Source: Bactrocera neohumeralis (lineage: Eukaryota; Arthropoda; Insecta; Diptera; Tephritidae). From it: 64,000 nucleotides of DNA. The notes below the pieces were generated by a model that worked only from the letters and a program-made list of their open reading frames with translations, had not been told where the DNA came from and did not search any database. Positions 22,071-32,999 of the stretch are shown here, piece by piece (position 1 is the stretch's first letter; every line of letters begins with the position of its first letter). The position numbers were made by a program, and so were the translations under genes. The stretch lies in assembly GCF_024586455.1 (NCBI RefSeq), contig NW_026089663.1:23884-87883 (forward strand), written 5' to 3'.

Positions 22071-22837
22071 TTATATTGAGTCAATCGATTCCTGAATAGT
22101 TTTCTCAAATGTATGAATTTCAACTTCTGAAATATCTTGTTTTGTTATACTTACTTCAACATCAATATTTTTGTCGAGCATAACTTTGAAATACTCCCAA
22201 TCCGTATGTCCATTAGAGAGATAAGGAGGTATGCCGAACTCTTTTAGATGACCATTTAGGATGAGATTTACTGGCGAATGTTTCGAATTTAAGTCCCATC
22301 CATTTTCCATGGTAATGAATGTCTTAGATTTTTGTCGAGTGATGAAAAAGTTGTGTCGGTAGGCCAGTAAGTCGGCTTACCAGTAGACATAAAGTCGCAT
22401 CCATTAAACAGCTCTCTCCCCGACGGTGTCGTAACTCTTGAAAACCATTCAAAGAGTTTTGCGTTAAACTCCCCACCCATGATGCATTTTCCATGGTGTT
22501 TTGGTATAAGTTCTGTGTACAAGTCCATTTTAATATTGTGTCTATATCGCGGTAATACTTATTTTTCCGAAACTAGATTCAACCGATATGGTCGTGGTTT
22601 GGAATTCTGGGACACTTATAGCATATTAATTTCTTCGTAATGGGGAATATTATCTCTGATAATTATGGCACTCTCCGATCTCGCATTGTAATTAGGGTGG
22701 TTCGAACAATTCGTCTTGTAGTTTCTGAATTTAACGAAAGTCTCATTGGTAAAATGGGTTTCTGATATAAGACAAATATAAATTTTGTTCAACCTGAAGT
22801 AATGAGTCTTATTCTTTTCTACGTTTGAGCAAGTCAT
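22071..22837 (-). pseudogene. jockey-type endonuclease remnant
   Basis: Pieces in two or more frames read YFRLNKIYICLISETHFTNE (with the catalytic glutamate of SETH) and SESAIIIRDNIPHYEEIN. Then come KCIMGGEFNAKLFEWFSR, where GGEFNAK stands for the usual GGDFNAK, and GRELFNGCDFMSTGKPTYWP. This is the apurinic endonuclease domain that nicks target DNA in jockey-clade LINEs. It is clearly inactive. Confidence 0.8.
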
Positions 22838-22867
22838 TTACATTCCAGGTCATAATTTTTATCGGTT

Positions 22868-23050
22868 TCATTTTTGCAACTTACTTTTGCTTTGCTGTCG
22901 CTCTAGTTGAGTAAGACGTTCGTGGGTAAGTTTATTCTGCTTTTCTAGCTTATTAAGCTTGTCGAGAACAAACGAGAAATTATTGGTAATATTACATTTC
23001 GAATTGGTTTGGTTTGCAGGCGTATGTGGTTGAGCTTCAGGGTTTTCCAA
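22868..23050 (-). pseudogene. end of jockey ORF1-like coiled coil
   Basis: Sixty codons end in FVLDKLNKLEKQNKLTHERL and TQLERQQSKSKLQK, a leucine-heptad coiled coil just upstream of the endonuclease. Its position fits the C-terminal end of an ORF1 RNA-binding protein. No zinc knuckles are visible. Confidence 0.5.
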
Positions 23051-23204
23051 AGTCCGGTTATACTTAAGCGTTTTGGTTGTTGGTTATGCGCTTTATTATT
23101 CTCGGTCTCGTTTTTAATTTTCGAAGTTGTTTTGCCATTAGTTAAAGTATTTTGGCGATAGTTCGGTAGGTTTTGCGCAGCTTAGAGTTGTGTCCCATGT
23201 CACG

Positions 23205-23505
23205 TTAAATAATTTCGACTATCTTGGAACCAGCATCAACCCCAATAACAACGTCAGCCTCGGTATCGAACGCAGAATACCTCTTGTCAATAGGTGATAC
23301 TTCGGACTGAGTAGGCAATTGAGAAGTAAAGTCCTCTCTCGACGAACAAAAACAAAACTCTATAAGTCACTCAATGACTGTGAGACAGGGACGATGACTA
23401 CATCTGATGAGTCGACGTTACGAGTTTTTGAGAGAAAGGTTCTGCGGAAGATTTATGGTCCTTTGCGGATTGGCCACGGCGAATACCGCAATAATAATTG
23501 GAAAA
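23205..23505 (+). mobile_element. RTE-clade LINE, C-terminal fragment
   Basis: It matches the region TTTCGACTATCTTGGAACCAGC to GGCGAATACCGC of the RTE ORF, including RSKVLSRRTKTKLYKSL and VLRKIYGPLRIGHGEYR. It is truncated on both sides and abuts the fold-back element. Confidence 0.75.
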
Positions 23506-23595
23506 CAATATAAACCAATTTTATTAAGATAACTCACATATTGTCTGTTATATGCGGTAAAAGAAAACTTTAGAATACCGTCCCAGAAATAAAAT

Positions 23596-24599
23596 GGGTA
23601 TGGTCGGACATAGCCGCAGAAAACCAATAGTTTTCCAGATTTGCGTTTAAAGTTGAAAAGTACCACTATTTAAATTACGTATTTTTTGGATTTAAAATTA
23701 CTTTTACACTTATATTTTAAATTTTTATGTTCACTAACATTTCATTAAATCGTTTGTACACATTCTATGAACATAATATAGTGCAAAAATGGTTTTATAT
23801 CAATATTAAACTTATTATTCAAATCTATGTATTTGACAACAATTAAAGGGTTACAGCCTGTCAAATAATCAGTGCTACCTTATCGACATCTTTTGTAAAG
23901 GAACTAAAATAAATAAAGAAAATATATTATACCCAAAAAGCATTTTTGCAGTAGTCTATGGCAAAAAATCTATTTATTACCCGCAAATGAGGTGTGTCAA
24001 GTTCGGCCGGGCTTCAAAAAAATAACCCTTGTCGGTCCAACACCATTGTGTGTCAAGTTTTTTTCGCGTAAAACTCCTGTTTTCGTTGGCGGCCTTCTGC
24101 CGCGCTTAAAAAAAAACCCTGGTCGGTCCAACACCATTGTGTTTCAAGTTTTTTTCCGCGTAGAACTACTTTTTGTGTTGGTGGCCTTCGGCAGCGCTTC
24201 AAAAAAATAACCCTGGGCTTATCAAGTTTTTTCGCATTAAATTCCTTTTTAATAATCTCCTTGCTATTGCATTTTTGTTAGCTTGTTGAAATATATTAGT
24301 ATGGTAACACTGATTATTTGACAGTTTGCAGCTCTTTCGTTATTGTTAAGTAAATAGATTCGAACATTAAGTTAAATATTGAATTAAAACTATTTTTGCA
24401 CAATATAATGTAAAATAAATGCGTACAAACGAATTAGTGAAGTGTTAGTGAACATAAAAATGAAAAATGTAAGTGTAAAATTAATTTTAAATCAAATACG
24501 TCATTCTAATAGGGGTAATTTTCAACTTTAAGCGCAAATATCTCGACTATGTACATATATATTTTTGATCTGGAGAACCTCCTCTATCCGACCATACCC
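23596..24599. mobile_element. fold-back element with central tandem repeats
   Basis: Left arm 23596-23878 and right arm 24302-24599 are imperfect inverted copies of nearly 300 bases. They start GGGTATGGTCGGA and end near TGTCAAATAATCAGTG on the inside. The middle holds about 2.8 direct copies of a roughly 91-base unit (23991-24250) containing GTCGGTCCAACACCATTGTG and a GCGCTT/C..AAAAAAACCC box. Long inverted arms around tandem repeats recall fold-back transposons. No transposase is present, and I did not find a target duplication. Confidence 0.7.
23991..24250 (+). repeat. tandem repeat, unit about 91 bp
   Basis: GTCGGTCCAACACCATTGTG occurs at 24031 and again at 24122. The TCAAGTTTTTTTCGCGTA and GGCCTTC..CGCGCTT parts repeat with the same spacing. 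Partial units flank them. Confidence 0.8.
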
Positions 24600-24880
24600 T
24601 GAGGTAAATGCCAGCCGGAAACTCGACAAGTTTCCTATTAGGCATATAAGGCATATAAAAAATTATTGATCTTATTAGAAAAAAATTCTCTACGAGTTTC
24701 TATAATATATCTCACAAATTGACGGAATTTTTAATGAAAAGTTCGTAATATATATATATTTTTTTTGCAATATTTCTGTATTTATTGCAACAGGTTTTTG
24801 TTTTAAAAGCCAAAATTAGTTATAAAATCTTAAATCTATTTTAAACTAGACAAGCTCGAGCAAGTGATAGAGCTGTTATA
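24600..24880. other. unassigned AT-rich stretch
   Basis: It lies between the fold-back element and a jockey remnant. No gene is recognised. Confidence 0.35.
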
Positions 24881-26700
24881 TACGCTCCTCTTCAGTTCGC
24901 AGGCATATTTCGTCTTTTAAGGCGTGTTTGATCGGAGGATTGTACTAAAGCATTAGCCAATAAGTTTGGGTGATCTCTGAGTTTAGATCTATATTTCAAA
25001 ATGCTGTTCTTTCTTTACGATAGGAATTCCAAGATATTTATGAATATTTTCATTACGCATTTACCATGGCGAAAAAGTGATTGTTCGATTGGAACCTTTG
25101 TATTATATCAATATTAGTTGCACAGGTTGTAGCCCACTGGTGAATGCCATATGTAAGTACATATCCGTATATCTAAATCGCTTTTATGACCGCATTGTAT
25201 AAAAGCACTTTGTTATCTAGGCTAAGTTTAGAGTGTTTATTTAAAAGCCAATTTAAATTCACTCTTACTTCATACAAGTTACTTTACTAGAAGTATGTTT
25301 TCTCCACCTGAGCCTTCTACCTAGGTGAATACCAAGATAAGTTACTTCGTCTGCTTGCTCTAAAATATTCTTCATTTTTACAGCCGAGCACCTTTTTGGT
25401 CTTACCGAAAGTGTAACATGCTTATATTTTTTTTTTTTTACATTTATACGCCAGTTGGCTAACCATTATTCGACAGAAATTAAGTAATATTATTGATTTT
25501 ATAATGTTTTATTTGTTACGGCTCACTAAAGCAGTTGGTTGATCTGTTGTATATATTATGTATAGAGTTGGTCCTAAAACATTGCCTTGTGGTACACCAA
25601 CCCTTATCGGTCGTTCATCAGATGTCAAAACTCCTACTTTAACCATAAATTGTCTATTTTGTCAATTAGCATTTTTGTAGTAATATTATCATGTCCTGGC
25701 GATTTAAGTCTTAAAAGACTCGAGTGACTCGTTAGCTGCGTTGGGTAAGCTGGACAGCTTAAAGTTGTTCTTTAAGCAATTAGGTTAAAATACCTTTTCC
25801 AAGTGATTAGCAAAACAATTAGCCTTTTCCTCGCAACTTCGAGCCCAATTTCCACCCAAGTCTTGTATAGGGATATTGGAGTCAATTGGTAGCTTCATGG
25901 AATTTGGGTTTTCCAAAGGGAATTTTGCTTGCTCGAATTTGGACACACCTTCTTATATACTTACTTCGCGCTTAAGCGCTTTTTTTAATTTACGTACTGC
26001 AGATTTCAATTGAAGCTGTGTGGAAAGGAGGGATTTACCTGCCATTCTCGTCTTGCACGCCTTTTTTCATTTACAAGCTTATCTGTTTCTCTATAAATGG
26101 ATTTTCTGAAACCAATCGGTTTATAGCTTTTATTAGGTGTTGCTAAGAAGCTGCGTTAGTTATTGTTTCATTGAGTTCTCTCATGCTTTTGTCAATATCT
26201 CTTCTTGTATTTATGTATTTTGTACTAAATATGAATATGGTTACTCACGTATTTTTTATATTTTAGTCAATTCGTTTTATAAGATGTTAGACCCACTTTT
26301 GGATCTTCGAATATGGGTTATTCACATATCTTTATTAGTTCAGGAGAGTCATCAAAAGATAGGACATTTACCAACACTTGTGTTATGTGTGATTTATCTA
26401 TATTTTTGAACACAGAAAATCAATTAAATCTTGTATTTTGTTACAATCATTAGGCCAATATGTCGGCTTACCAGAAAGTTATTGTGCCTATTGATTATAG
26501 TGTGATAGAGCTGTCGTCATTTCGTATTGACTAGTCGTGAGCCCCAATACATGTGTTTTGCATTGTAATCTCCACCTACTAGAAAATTATGACCTAGTGT
26601 TTCAAAAAACTCTTTGCTGTTCCACCATGTTCCTTTCCATCTGAGTAGTTTGTATCATACAGTCTAAATCCCGGTAAAAAGAAATTGTGTGCTTGAATTC
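24881..26700 (-). mobile_element. jockey-clade LINE, second degenerate copy
   Basis: On the minus strand I read endonuclease pieces at about 26480-26620 (FLVGGDYNAKHMYWGSRLVN). Reverse transcriptase pieces follow at about 25540-25640 (VGVPQGNVLGPTLYIIYT). The C-terminal region is at 25000-25160. The element is mostly non-coding now; the plus frames in this interval are accidental. It is a different subfamily from the copy at 20.8-23.2 kb. Confidence 0.7.
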
Positions 26701-26798
26701 CGACAGATAATTTCGTTTTTAAGTCTTTATATACAGGGCAACACCTATAGTTTGCATTGCTTCAACTGTAAGGTTAACAAAGCTATAAAACTCTATAG
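26701..26798. other. short unassigned spacer
   Basis: About 100 bases between the jockey remnant and a DINE-1-like element. Nothing was seen. Confidence 0.3.
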
Positions 26799-27854
26799 AA
26801 CAAGTAAGGAAGGGCTAAGTTCGGGTGTCACCGAACATTTTATACTCTCGCATGGTAAAGTGATAATCGAGATTTCATTATACGTCATTTACATATTTTT
26901 CAAATACCGTATTTTTGTAAATTTTTATTCCGCTATCATCATTGGTTCCTAATGTACTATATATTATACAGAGAAGGCATCAGATGGAATTCAAAATAGC
27001 TTTATATTGGAAGAAGGCGTGGTTGTAAACCGATTTCACCCATATTTCGTACATGTCATCAGGGTGTTAAAAAAATATTATATACCGAATTTCATTGAAA
27101 TCGGTCTAGTAGCTCCTGAGATATGGTTCTTGGTCCATAAGTGCGCGGCGCCACGCCCATTTTCAATTTTTAAAAAAAGCCTGGGTGCAGCTTCCTTCTG
27201 CCACTTCTTCCGTAAAATTTAGTGTTTCTGACGTTTTTTGTTAGTCGGTTAACGCACTTTTAGTGATTTTCAACATAACCTTTGTATGGGAGGTGGGCGT
27301 GGTTATTATCCGATTTCTTCCATTTTTGAACTGTATATGGAAATACCTGAAGAAATCGACTCGGTAAAGTTTGGTTCACATAGCTATAGTAGTTTCCGAG
27401 ATATGTGCAAAAAACTTAGTAGGGGGCGGGGCCACGCCCACTTTTCCAAAACAATTGCGTCCAAATATGCCCCTCCCTAATGCAATCCTTTGTGCCAAAT
27501 TTCACTTTAATATCTTTATTTATGGCTTAGTTATGGCACTTTATAGGTTTTCGGTTTCCGCCATTTTTTGGGCGTGGCAGTGGGCCGATTTTGCCCATCT
27601 TCGAACTTAACCTTCTTATGGAGCCAAGGAATACGTGTACCAAGTTTCATCATGATATCTCAATTTTTACTCAAGTTACAGCTTGCACGGACGGACGGAC
27701 AGACGGACGGACGGACAGACAGACATCCGGATTTCGACTCTACTCGTCACCCTGATCACTTTGGTATATATAACCCTATATCTGACTCTTTTAGTTTTAG
27801 GACTTACAAACAACCGTTATGTGAACAAAACTATAATACTCTCGTTAGCAACAT
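26799..27854 (-). mobile_element. DINE-1-like element, young subfamily
   Basis: It is nearly full length. Read on the minus strand it has the 5' TAACGAGAGTAT block, the GTCY microsatellite, CCACGCCCAC and CGGATAATAACCACGCCCAC blocks, and the 3' hairpin GTTCGGTGACACCCGAAC with the terminal CTTCCTTACTTGTT. It lacks only about the first 18 bases at 27854, where RTE sequence begins. It shows the GTCY microsatellite and end structure of Drosophila DINE-1/INE-1, a non-autonomous Helentron. Open frames inside are artefacts. Confidence 0.8.
27685..27728. repeat. GTCY microsatellite (reads GGAC/AGAC here)
   Basis: The tetranucleotide run CGGACGGACGGACAGACGG and onward is longer than in the copies at 48095-48140 and 49950-49970. 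Length variation at this site is a known property of DINE-1/mini-me elements. Confidence 0.8.
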
Positions 27855-28197
27855 CACCCGGTGGATGAACCTCTAGCCACAATCCGCATCAAAGCGAAGT
27901 TCTTCAAAATATCGCTGATTTGCGGCCATGCATCGACGGAAGAGAAGGACGATGTGACCAGAGATGCCTTCTATGAGCGCTTGGAGCACACCTATGAGAG
28001 CCCCGCCGCGACATTAAAATCGTGCTTGGCGACTTTAACGTTAAAGTGGGCAAATAGGGTATCTTTGGCGCAACAGGCTGTTAATTCAGCCGCAATGGCG
28101 AAACATCCCCAAATGGATCGGGGCTGATGGACTTCACCGGGGCCGAAATGTTGTTGTCTATTGTACTAGATTCCAGCATAAGAAAATCCATCAAGCT

Positions 28198-28485
28198 ATG
28201 TGGCTGTCTCCGGATCGAAAAAACACCAACCGGATCGATCACGTTATGATAGACGGCAGGCACGTCTCCAGTGTTTCAGATGTGCGTGCGCCCCGAGGCC
28301 ATAACATCGACTCGGACCACTACCTTGTTGCAGCCAAGATTCGCACCCGCCTCTGTGCAGCAAAAAACACACGTCAACAAACACAAGGAAGATTCGAGAG
28401 CTGCAATCACAACAGACAGCAGAACGATTTTCTACTCGGCTTGCACTCCTGCTCTCTGAGAGCACTCGTCAACAACTCTGTATAA
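28198..28485 (+). pseudogene. RTE endonuclease C-terminal piece
   Basis: The 95-codon frame contains MWLSPDRKNTNRIDHVMID and SDHYLVAAKIRTRLCAAKN, with the SDH catalytic histidine motif of AP-type endonucleases. It is frameshifted relative to the preceding piece at 27861-28127. Confidence 0.8.
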
Positions 28486-29009
28486 GGGAACTGCAGGACG
28501 GTATCTCAAACTCCTTACGTACAGCTGCAACCGAAACCATTGGTTTTCGGAAAATGCAAAAGAGCTGCAGGTAAGACGAGGAGTGATGTGTCGCAGCGGA
28601 GAGAAAACACACTGCCTACTTCGCAACGTTACGATCGACCACAACACATGCGGGATGGGAAAGATACCGAGCACAGAAGAGGCAAGCGAGACGCATTTTT
28701 AGACAGAAAACGAAAGAGGTCGAAATGCGTGAGTATTAAGAGCTTGACAAGCTGGCCGCCAGGGGTAATGCTCGGAAATTCTACCAAAAGATGCGGCGGC
28801 TATCAGAATGATTCAAGACTGGAGCATACCCTTGTAGAACCCCCAAGAGTGATTTAGTGATCGATACCCAAAGCATTCTAAATTTTTGGAGGGAACACTT
28901 CTCCAGCCTGCTGAATGGCAGTGAAAGTATAACGCGAGGGTAAAGCGAACCCAATTCCCCAATCGATGACGCTGGAGCAGACGTTCCATTGCCCGACCAT
29001 GAAGAAGTT

Positions 29010-29700
29010 CGAATGGCAATAACCCGCCCGAAGAACAAAAAAGCGGCAGGGGCCGACGGATTGCCGGCCGAGCTATTCAAACACGGTGGCGAAGAACTGA
29101 TAAGGAGCATGCATCAGCTTCTTTGTAAAATATGGTCGGACGAAAGCATGCCCAACGATTGGAATTAAAGTGTGCTATGCCCAATCCATAAAAAAGGTGA
29201 CCCCACAATCTGCGCCAACTACCGTGAGATAAGCTTCCTCAACAGCGTATTGTGTGAAAGATTAAAACCCACCGTCAACAAATTGATTGGACCTTATCAG
29301 TGTGGCTTAAGACCTGGTAAATCAACAACCGACCAGATATTCACCATGAGCTAAATCTTGGAAAAGACCCGGGAAAGAGAATCGACACACACCACCTCTC
29401 CGTCGATATCAAAACTGCTTTCAACAGCACGAAATGGAGCTCTGTTTATGCCGTGATGTCTGAATTTGGTATCCCCGCAAAACTAATACGGATGTGTAAG
29501 CTGACGTTGAGCAACACCGAAAGCTCCGTCAGAATCGGGAAGGACCTCTCCGAGCCGTTCGATACCACATGAGGTTTCAGGCAAGGAAATTCTTTATCGT
29601 GCGACTTCTTCAATCTGCTGCTTTAGAAAATAATTCGAGCTGCAGAATTTAATCGAGCAGGTACAATCTTTTATAAGAGTGTATAGCTAGCTGCTGGCTC
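29010..29700 (+). pseudogene. RTE reverse transcriptase remnant
   Basis: Segments in several frames read KNKKAAGADGLPAELFKHGG, CPIHKKGDPTICANYREISF, GPYQCGLRPGKSTTDQIFTM and SEFGIPAKLIRMCKLTL, followed by a decayed QGNSLSCDFFNLL. The YADD region is not intact. It is inactive. Confidence 0.8.
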
Positions 29701-29810
29701 AACACCTGCGCCGTTAGTGCTGCTTTCTCCAGACTGGACAAGGAAACAAAGCAAATGGGTCTGGAAGTGAACGAGGATAAAACGGAATATCTCCTGTCAT
29801 CAAACAAACA

Positions 29811-30130
29811 CAATATCAATATCAAAATAATTATCATAATTTTATTTATATTAGCGATTGCAAATTTTTATGATGAAACATAGGTACATATATCCAAATG
29901 AAATTAAATAAGAGAATTCAGGAAAATTGTAAACAATAACTGGCATTAACAATGATACATTTTGCTGAATTTCTTAATCAAATCAACAAGATTCCGTTTG
30001 TCTAGTTGATTTGGTTAATAAATAAAAAAATTTGCAATATTAAACCATTTTCTTTGCTAATGAAAATGATACAAAACAGTATCACTTCATTCGATATATT
30101 TAACCCCTAAACCGACCGCATCAATACACC
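29811..30130. other. unassigned AT-rich stretch
   Basis: No gene or repeat is recognised. Confidence 0.35.
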
Positions 30131-31230
30131 GTTTTACTATAAAACAGGAATCACACTGACAACTTGAAAAAAATTTGATATCGAACGACTTCGTAGATGG
30201 GAGTAGTCCGACGACTGCCACGCCCACAAAACTTAATTAAGAGCAAACCTGTAAAGCGACAAAACTAAGCACTACATTAAGATATAGTTAGAACTGTAAT
30301 TTGGCATTGGAGATCTTTGTGGCAAGGGGCACCTTTAAACTGAAATTTTTGAGAAAGAGGGCCTGGCCCTGGCCCTGGCCTCTTATGTATGTATATGTAT
30401 AATGTATATGTATCTCAAACCGGTCAAGCCAAAATAACCAAATTCGCTCAAGATGAATCTTATACGAATCTCTACCGACAGTGTGAAAGTTAATGAAATC
30501 TGATCATAACCTCGCTCACTCCTCATATAACGGTGCACTTAAAAACTTCTAAAAGTCCGATAAATCAATATCTAAATGCGCCAGAGACATAAAATATTAC
30601 GCACGAGATGGTATAAAAGAACGTAATAGGAGCCGGGTTAAAAACTGAACCGCTATATTTTAGGTGAAATCACTTATCTTGGAATCTGCTTCAATTTATA
30701 CTAAATTCGTTGCATTACATTATTTTAATATTCCTAAGTCACTCAAACTGGACGAAATCGCACTAGAAACACGCCTACTTCCCACCATATGACCAAAATT
30801 TTTTTTAAATCGAACATTACCTGTTCAAGCCCCTGTGTAGCGAATAAATGGACCTAGTACTACCTATAGTTGACTTTTGACAGAATATATGAGTCAATGT
30901 GTGAGATATAATAATTCAGAAAAAAATTTTCCTGTTAAAAGTGTCAGTGTGCTAAAAATAGGTTGAATCGGATCAATACTTCCTTCCATTAGTCTTCATA
31001 TACAAAATTTTACAAAATACATACATTTTCGAACTTCCTAGTGACTAAATATCGGCTAATTTGTTAGTTATCTTAATACTTGTATAATTGAGAGCTCATA
31101 ATTGTGTATCGTTGATCCAAAAATGGATGAAATAGGGCAAAAACTTGAGCAGCATATAACTATTATCAGGATTTTCGAACAGCCGGCTAACTATACTCCA
31201 TATAATGTGGCTGAGGACGAACATGCTTCA
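30131..31230 (+). mobile_element. DINE-1-like element, old partial copy
   Basis: CGACTGCCACGCCCACAAA, AACTGTAATTTGGCA, CAGTGTGAAAGTTAATGAAATC and CTTCCTAGTGACTAAATATC occur in the order of the 956-2747 copy. Neither terminus is recognisable. Confidence 0.55.
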
Positions 31231-31590
31231 GGATAGATTGATCGGCCTGGCGTTGCTGCACACGCATCTTGACATTGAGGTGACTGCAGAAGAAGTTCTC
31301 AAAACTTGGCCCACATGATTTTGTTTTGTGAAATTTTTCTATTTAATACACGAACTGACTACAGTATTTTACATTGCAGTAAAATATATAACTGCCAATT
31401 TAATAGAATTTGATATTAGAAGGTCAATTACAAATTTTTCCACCATGATATTAAACTGTATGAAGACTACTATATAATTTTTTCTTTTACAATCGCACCT
31501 AGTATATTAAATGTAGTATGTTAAAATACTAACAACAATTCTAGTCTAATTAATTAGGAGAAATACCAAAAAGCTAAATGTTAATGTCGG
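31231..31590. other. unassigned stretch
   Basis: AT-rich; it may include the 3' untranslated part of the jockey element that follows on the minus strand. Confidence 0.3.
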
Positions 31591-32699
31591 AAGGCTTCTT
31601 GCGTTTCAACCAGATTTTTCTACCAGCAGTTTCGATTATGCTGGAGGCTTTCATACGAGTACATTCATTAACGTGCTGTCTAAGCCTCAGTTCGTGAAAC
31701 TTTGCAATTTTGGAGATTTAATTTACCACTGAATTCGTCACGGTGCAGGTCAGCAGATCTAACGTGCCAAGGAGCATTAACTAAAGTCCTTAGTACCTTA
31801 TTTTGAAAGCGCTGAATGCTGGCAATACAGCTTTGACTTGAGCAGCCCCATAGTTGGACTCCGTAGGCCCAAACTGGCTTTAGAACTTGATCATATACTA
31901 ACAGTTTATTTTGAATTGATATAGTGGATTTCCTGCAAACTAGGTGGTAAAGTTTAGCAAATTTCATGTCAAGCTCACTCCTTTTTTTTGACATACTCTT
32001 TCAGTGTAACTTAGCATCTAAGGTGATACCTAGGTACTTAGATTGTTATGATGAGGTATAGGAATATTATTTATATTTGGTGTCATTTAATTTGATGCGC
32101 CACTTAGCAATTGCGTTGATTGCTGTCTGCACTCATCGAGCAGATATTGAAGTTGACTTTCCAGCTGCTAACAAAGCTGTGTCATCCGCAATTGCTGCTG
32201 TCAAATAACTAGAGTCAGATGTGAGGTCACTGGTAAAAAGCAAATAAAGGATTGGCTCCAACACGCTTCCCTGGGGAACACCCGCTTCTATCGGTTGCAA
32301 CTTTGAGTATGCATCCTCTTGTTTAATGCGGAAGTATCTATCTTTAAAGTAAAAAGCAATTATTTCTTAAAATTATTCGAGTAGCATGCATTTCAATTTG
32401 AGCAGCAGACTCGAATGCCAAACTTTGTCAAAAGTTTGAGACAAATCCAAGAAGCCGCCGTACAAACGTTCTTTTTATCAATTGTGTTTTCAACGAAATT
32501 AACAATTCGGTGTACCTGGTCAATTGTTGAATGGTGATCACGGAAGCCGAATCGATGTATTGGTATGAAGTGTTTATGAATGATTATCGGTTTGATCCTA
32601 TTTATGAATACATTCTCAAAGCGTTTAGATAAAGCTGGCAGCAGCGAAATTGGTTTTTGTGATGTAACGTCGTGTACTGGTTCACCCGGCTTAAGTATC
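31591..32699 (-). mobile_element. jockey-clade LINE, 5'-truncated copy
   Basis: It contains the reverse transcriptase start (MILKPGEPVHDV..KPISLL, 32393-32701) and a decayed middle with ATIAADDTAL-like sequence near 32180. The C-terminal region (31680-31994) carries VWAYGVQLWGCSSQS and FQNKVLRTLVNAPWHVRS. It stops at the start of the 227-base inverted-repeat element at 32700. Frameshifts separate the blocks. Confidence 0.8.
31680..31994 (-). pseudogene. jockey ORF2 C-terminal piece
   Basis: The 104-codon frame contains LVCRKSTISIQNKLLVYDQV, PVWAYGVQLWGCSSQSC, QRFQNKVLRTLVNAPWHVRS and ADLHRD, closely resembling 20811-21017. It belongs to the same clade but is a separate insertion. Confidence 0.85.
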
Positions 32700-32701
32700 A
32701 T
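32393..32701 (-). pseudogene. jockey reverse transcriptase N-terminal piece
   Basis: The 102-codon frame shows KPISLLPALSKRFENVFINR and FIPIHRFGFRDHHSTIDQVH, motifs 1 and 2 of LINE reverse transcriptases. It loses frame after VENTIDKKNVCTAA. The next motif with the catalytic aspartate reads only in another frame. Confidence 0.8.
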
Positions 32702-32926
32702 TACACTGGCCTACACTCATTTTGGTGCCTAAGACTTTATACCTGATTTTGGATGTATTTTGTGAGTTGATACGAGAAAACAGGTCACATTTTCCATATC
32801 AGACATAAGAAAGAAGAAAAAAACATCTAGTAGCGGGAATGTGGCTCATCCCACCTACTATACCGACTGCTGATGCGCACAGAGATGAACCAAACCAAAC
32901 AATTTTTTGTTGTAGGCCAGTGTAAT
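32700..32926. mobile_element. small inverted-repeat element (MITE), 227 bp
   Basis: ATTACACTGGCCTAC at 32700-32714 is the exact reverse complement of 32912-32926. About 100 bases of its right half recur at 33754-33851, so it is a repeat family. It has no coding capacity. If the outer ATTA/TAAT are part of the ends, I see no clear target duplication. Confidence 0.65.
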
Positions 32927-32999
32927 TTGTTTATTCACATAAATTGCCAGAAGCCAATATTTGAAACGGCTGACCTCATGCAGGATAGTACCATACAAG

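Larger units (their letters stand above)
20790..23180 (-). mobile_element. jockey-clade LINE, degenerate
   Basis: On the minus strand the order is gag-like coiled coil (22868-23050), endonuclease (22071-22837), reverse transcriptase (21190-21984) and a C-terminal QRFQNKVLR-type region (20811-21017). The order is that of a jockey-type element's end of ORF1 and ORF2. Every part has frameshifts. I could not place a poly-A tail or target duplication. Confidence 0.75.
27855..29810 (+). mobile_element. RTE-clade LINE, long degenerate copy
   Basis: It starts inside the endonuclease (DEPLATIRIKAKFFKISLIC) and runs collinearly through WLSPDRKNTNRIDHVMIDGR and NIDSDHYLVAAKIRTRL, the linker (28500-28860) and the reverse transcriptase (29010-29700). 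It stops at NEDKTEYLLSSNK. Unlike the 11943 copy it keeps the endonuclease-to-linker region. Both ends are missing, and frameshifts and stops are frequent. Confidence 0.85.

Noticed and set aside
23991..24250. CRISPR-like direct repeats
   Set aside because: The units are contiguous 91-base tandem repeats without spacers and lie in an insect fold-back element.
26799..28127. Open frames rich in R, T, D and G in DINE-1-like copies (repeats of TDGQ/TDRR)
   Set aside because: They are translations of the GTCY microsatellite and flanking repeat and recur in all copies in different frames.
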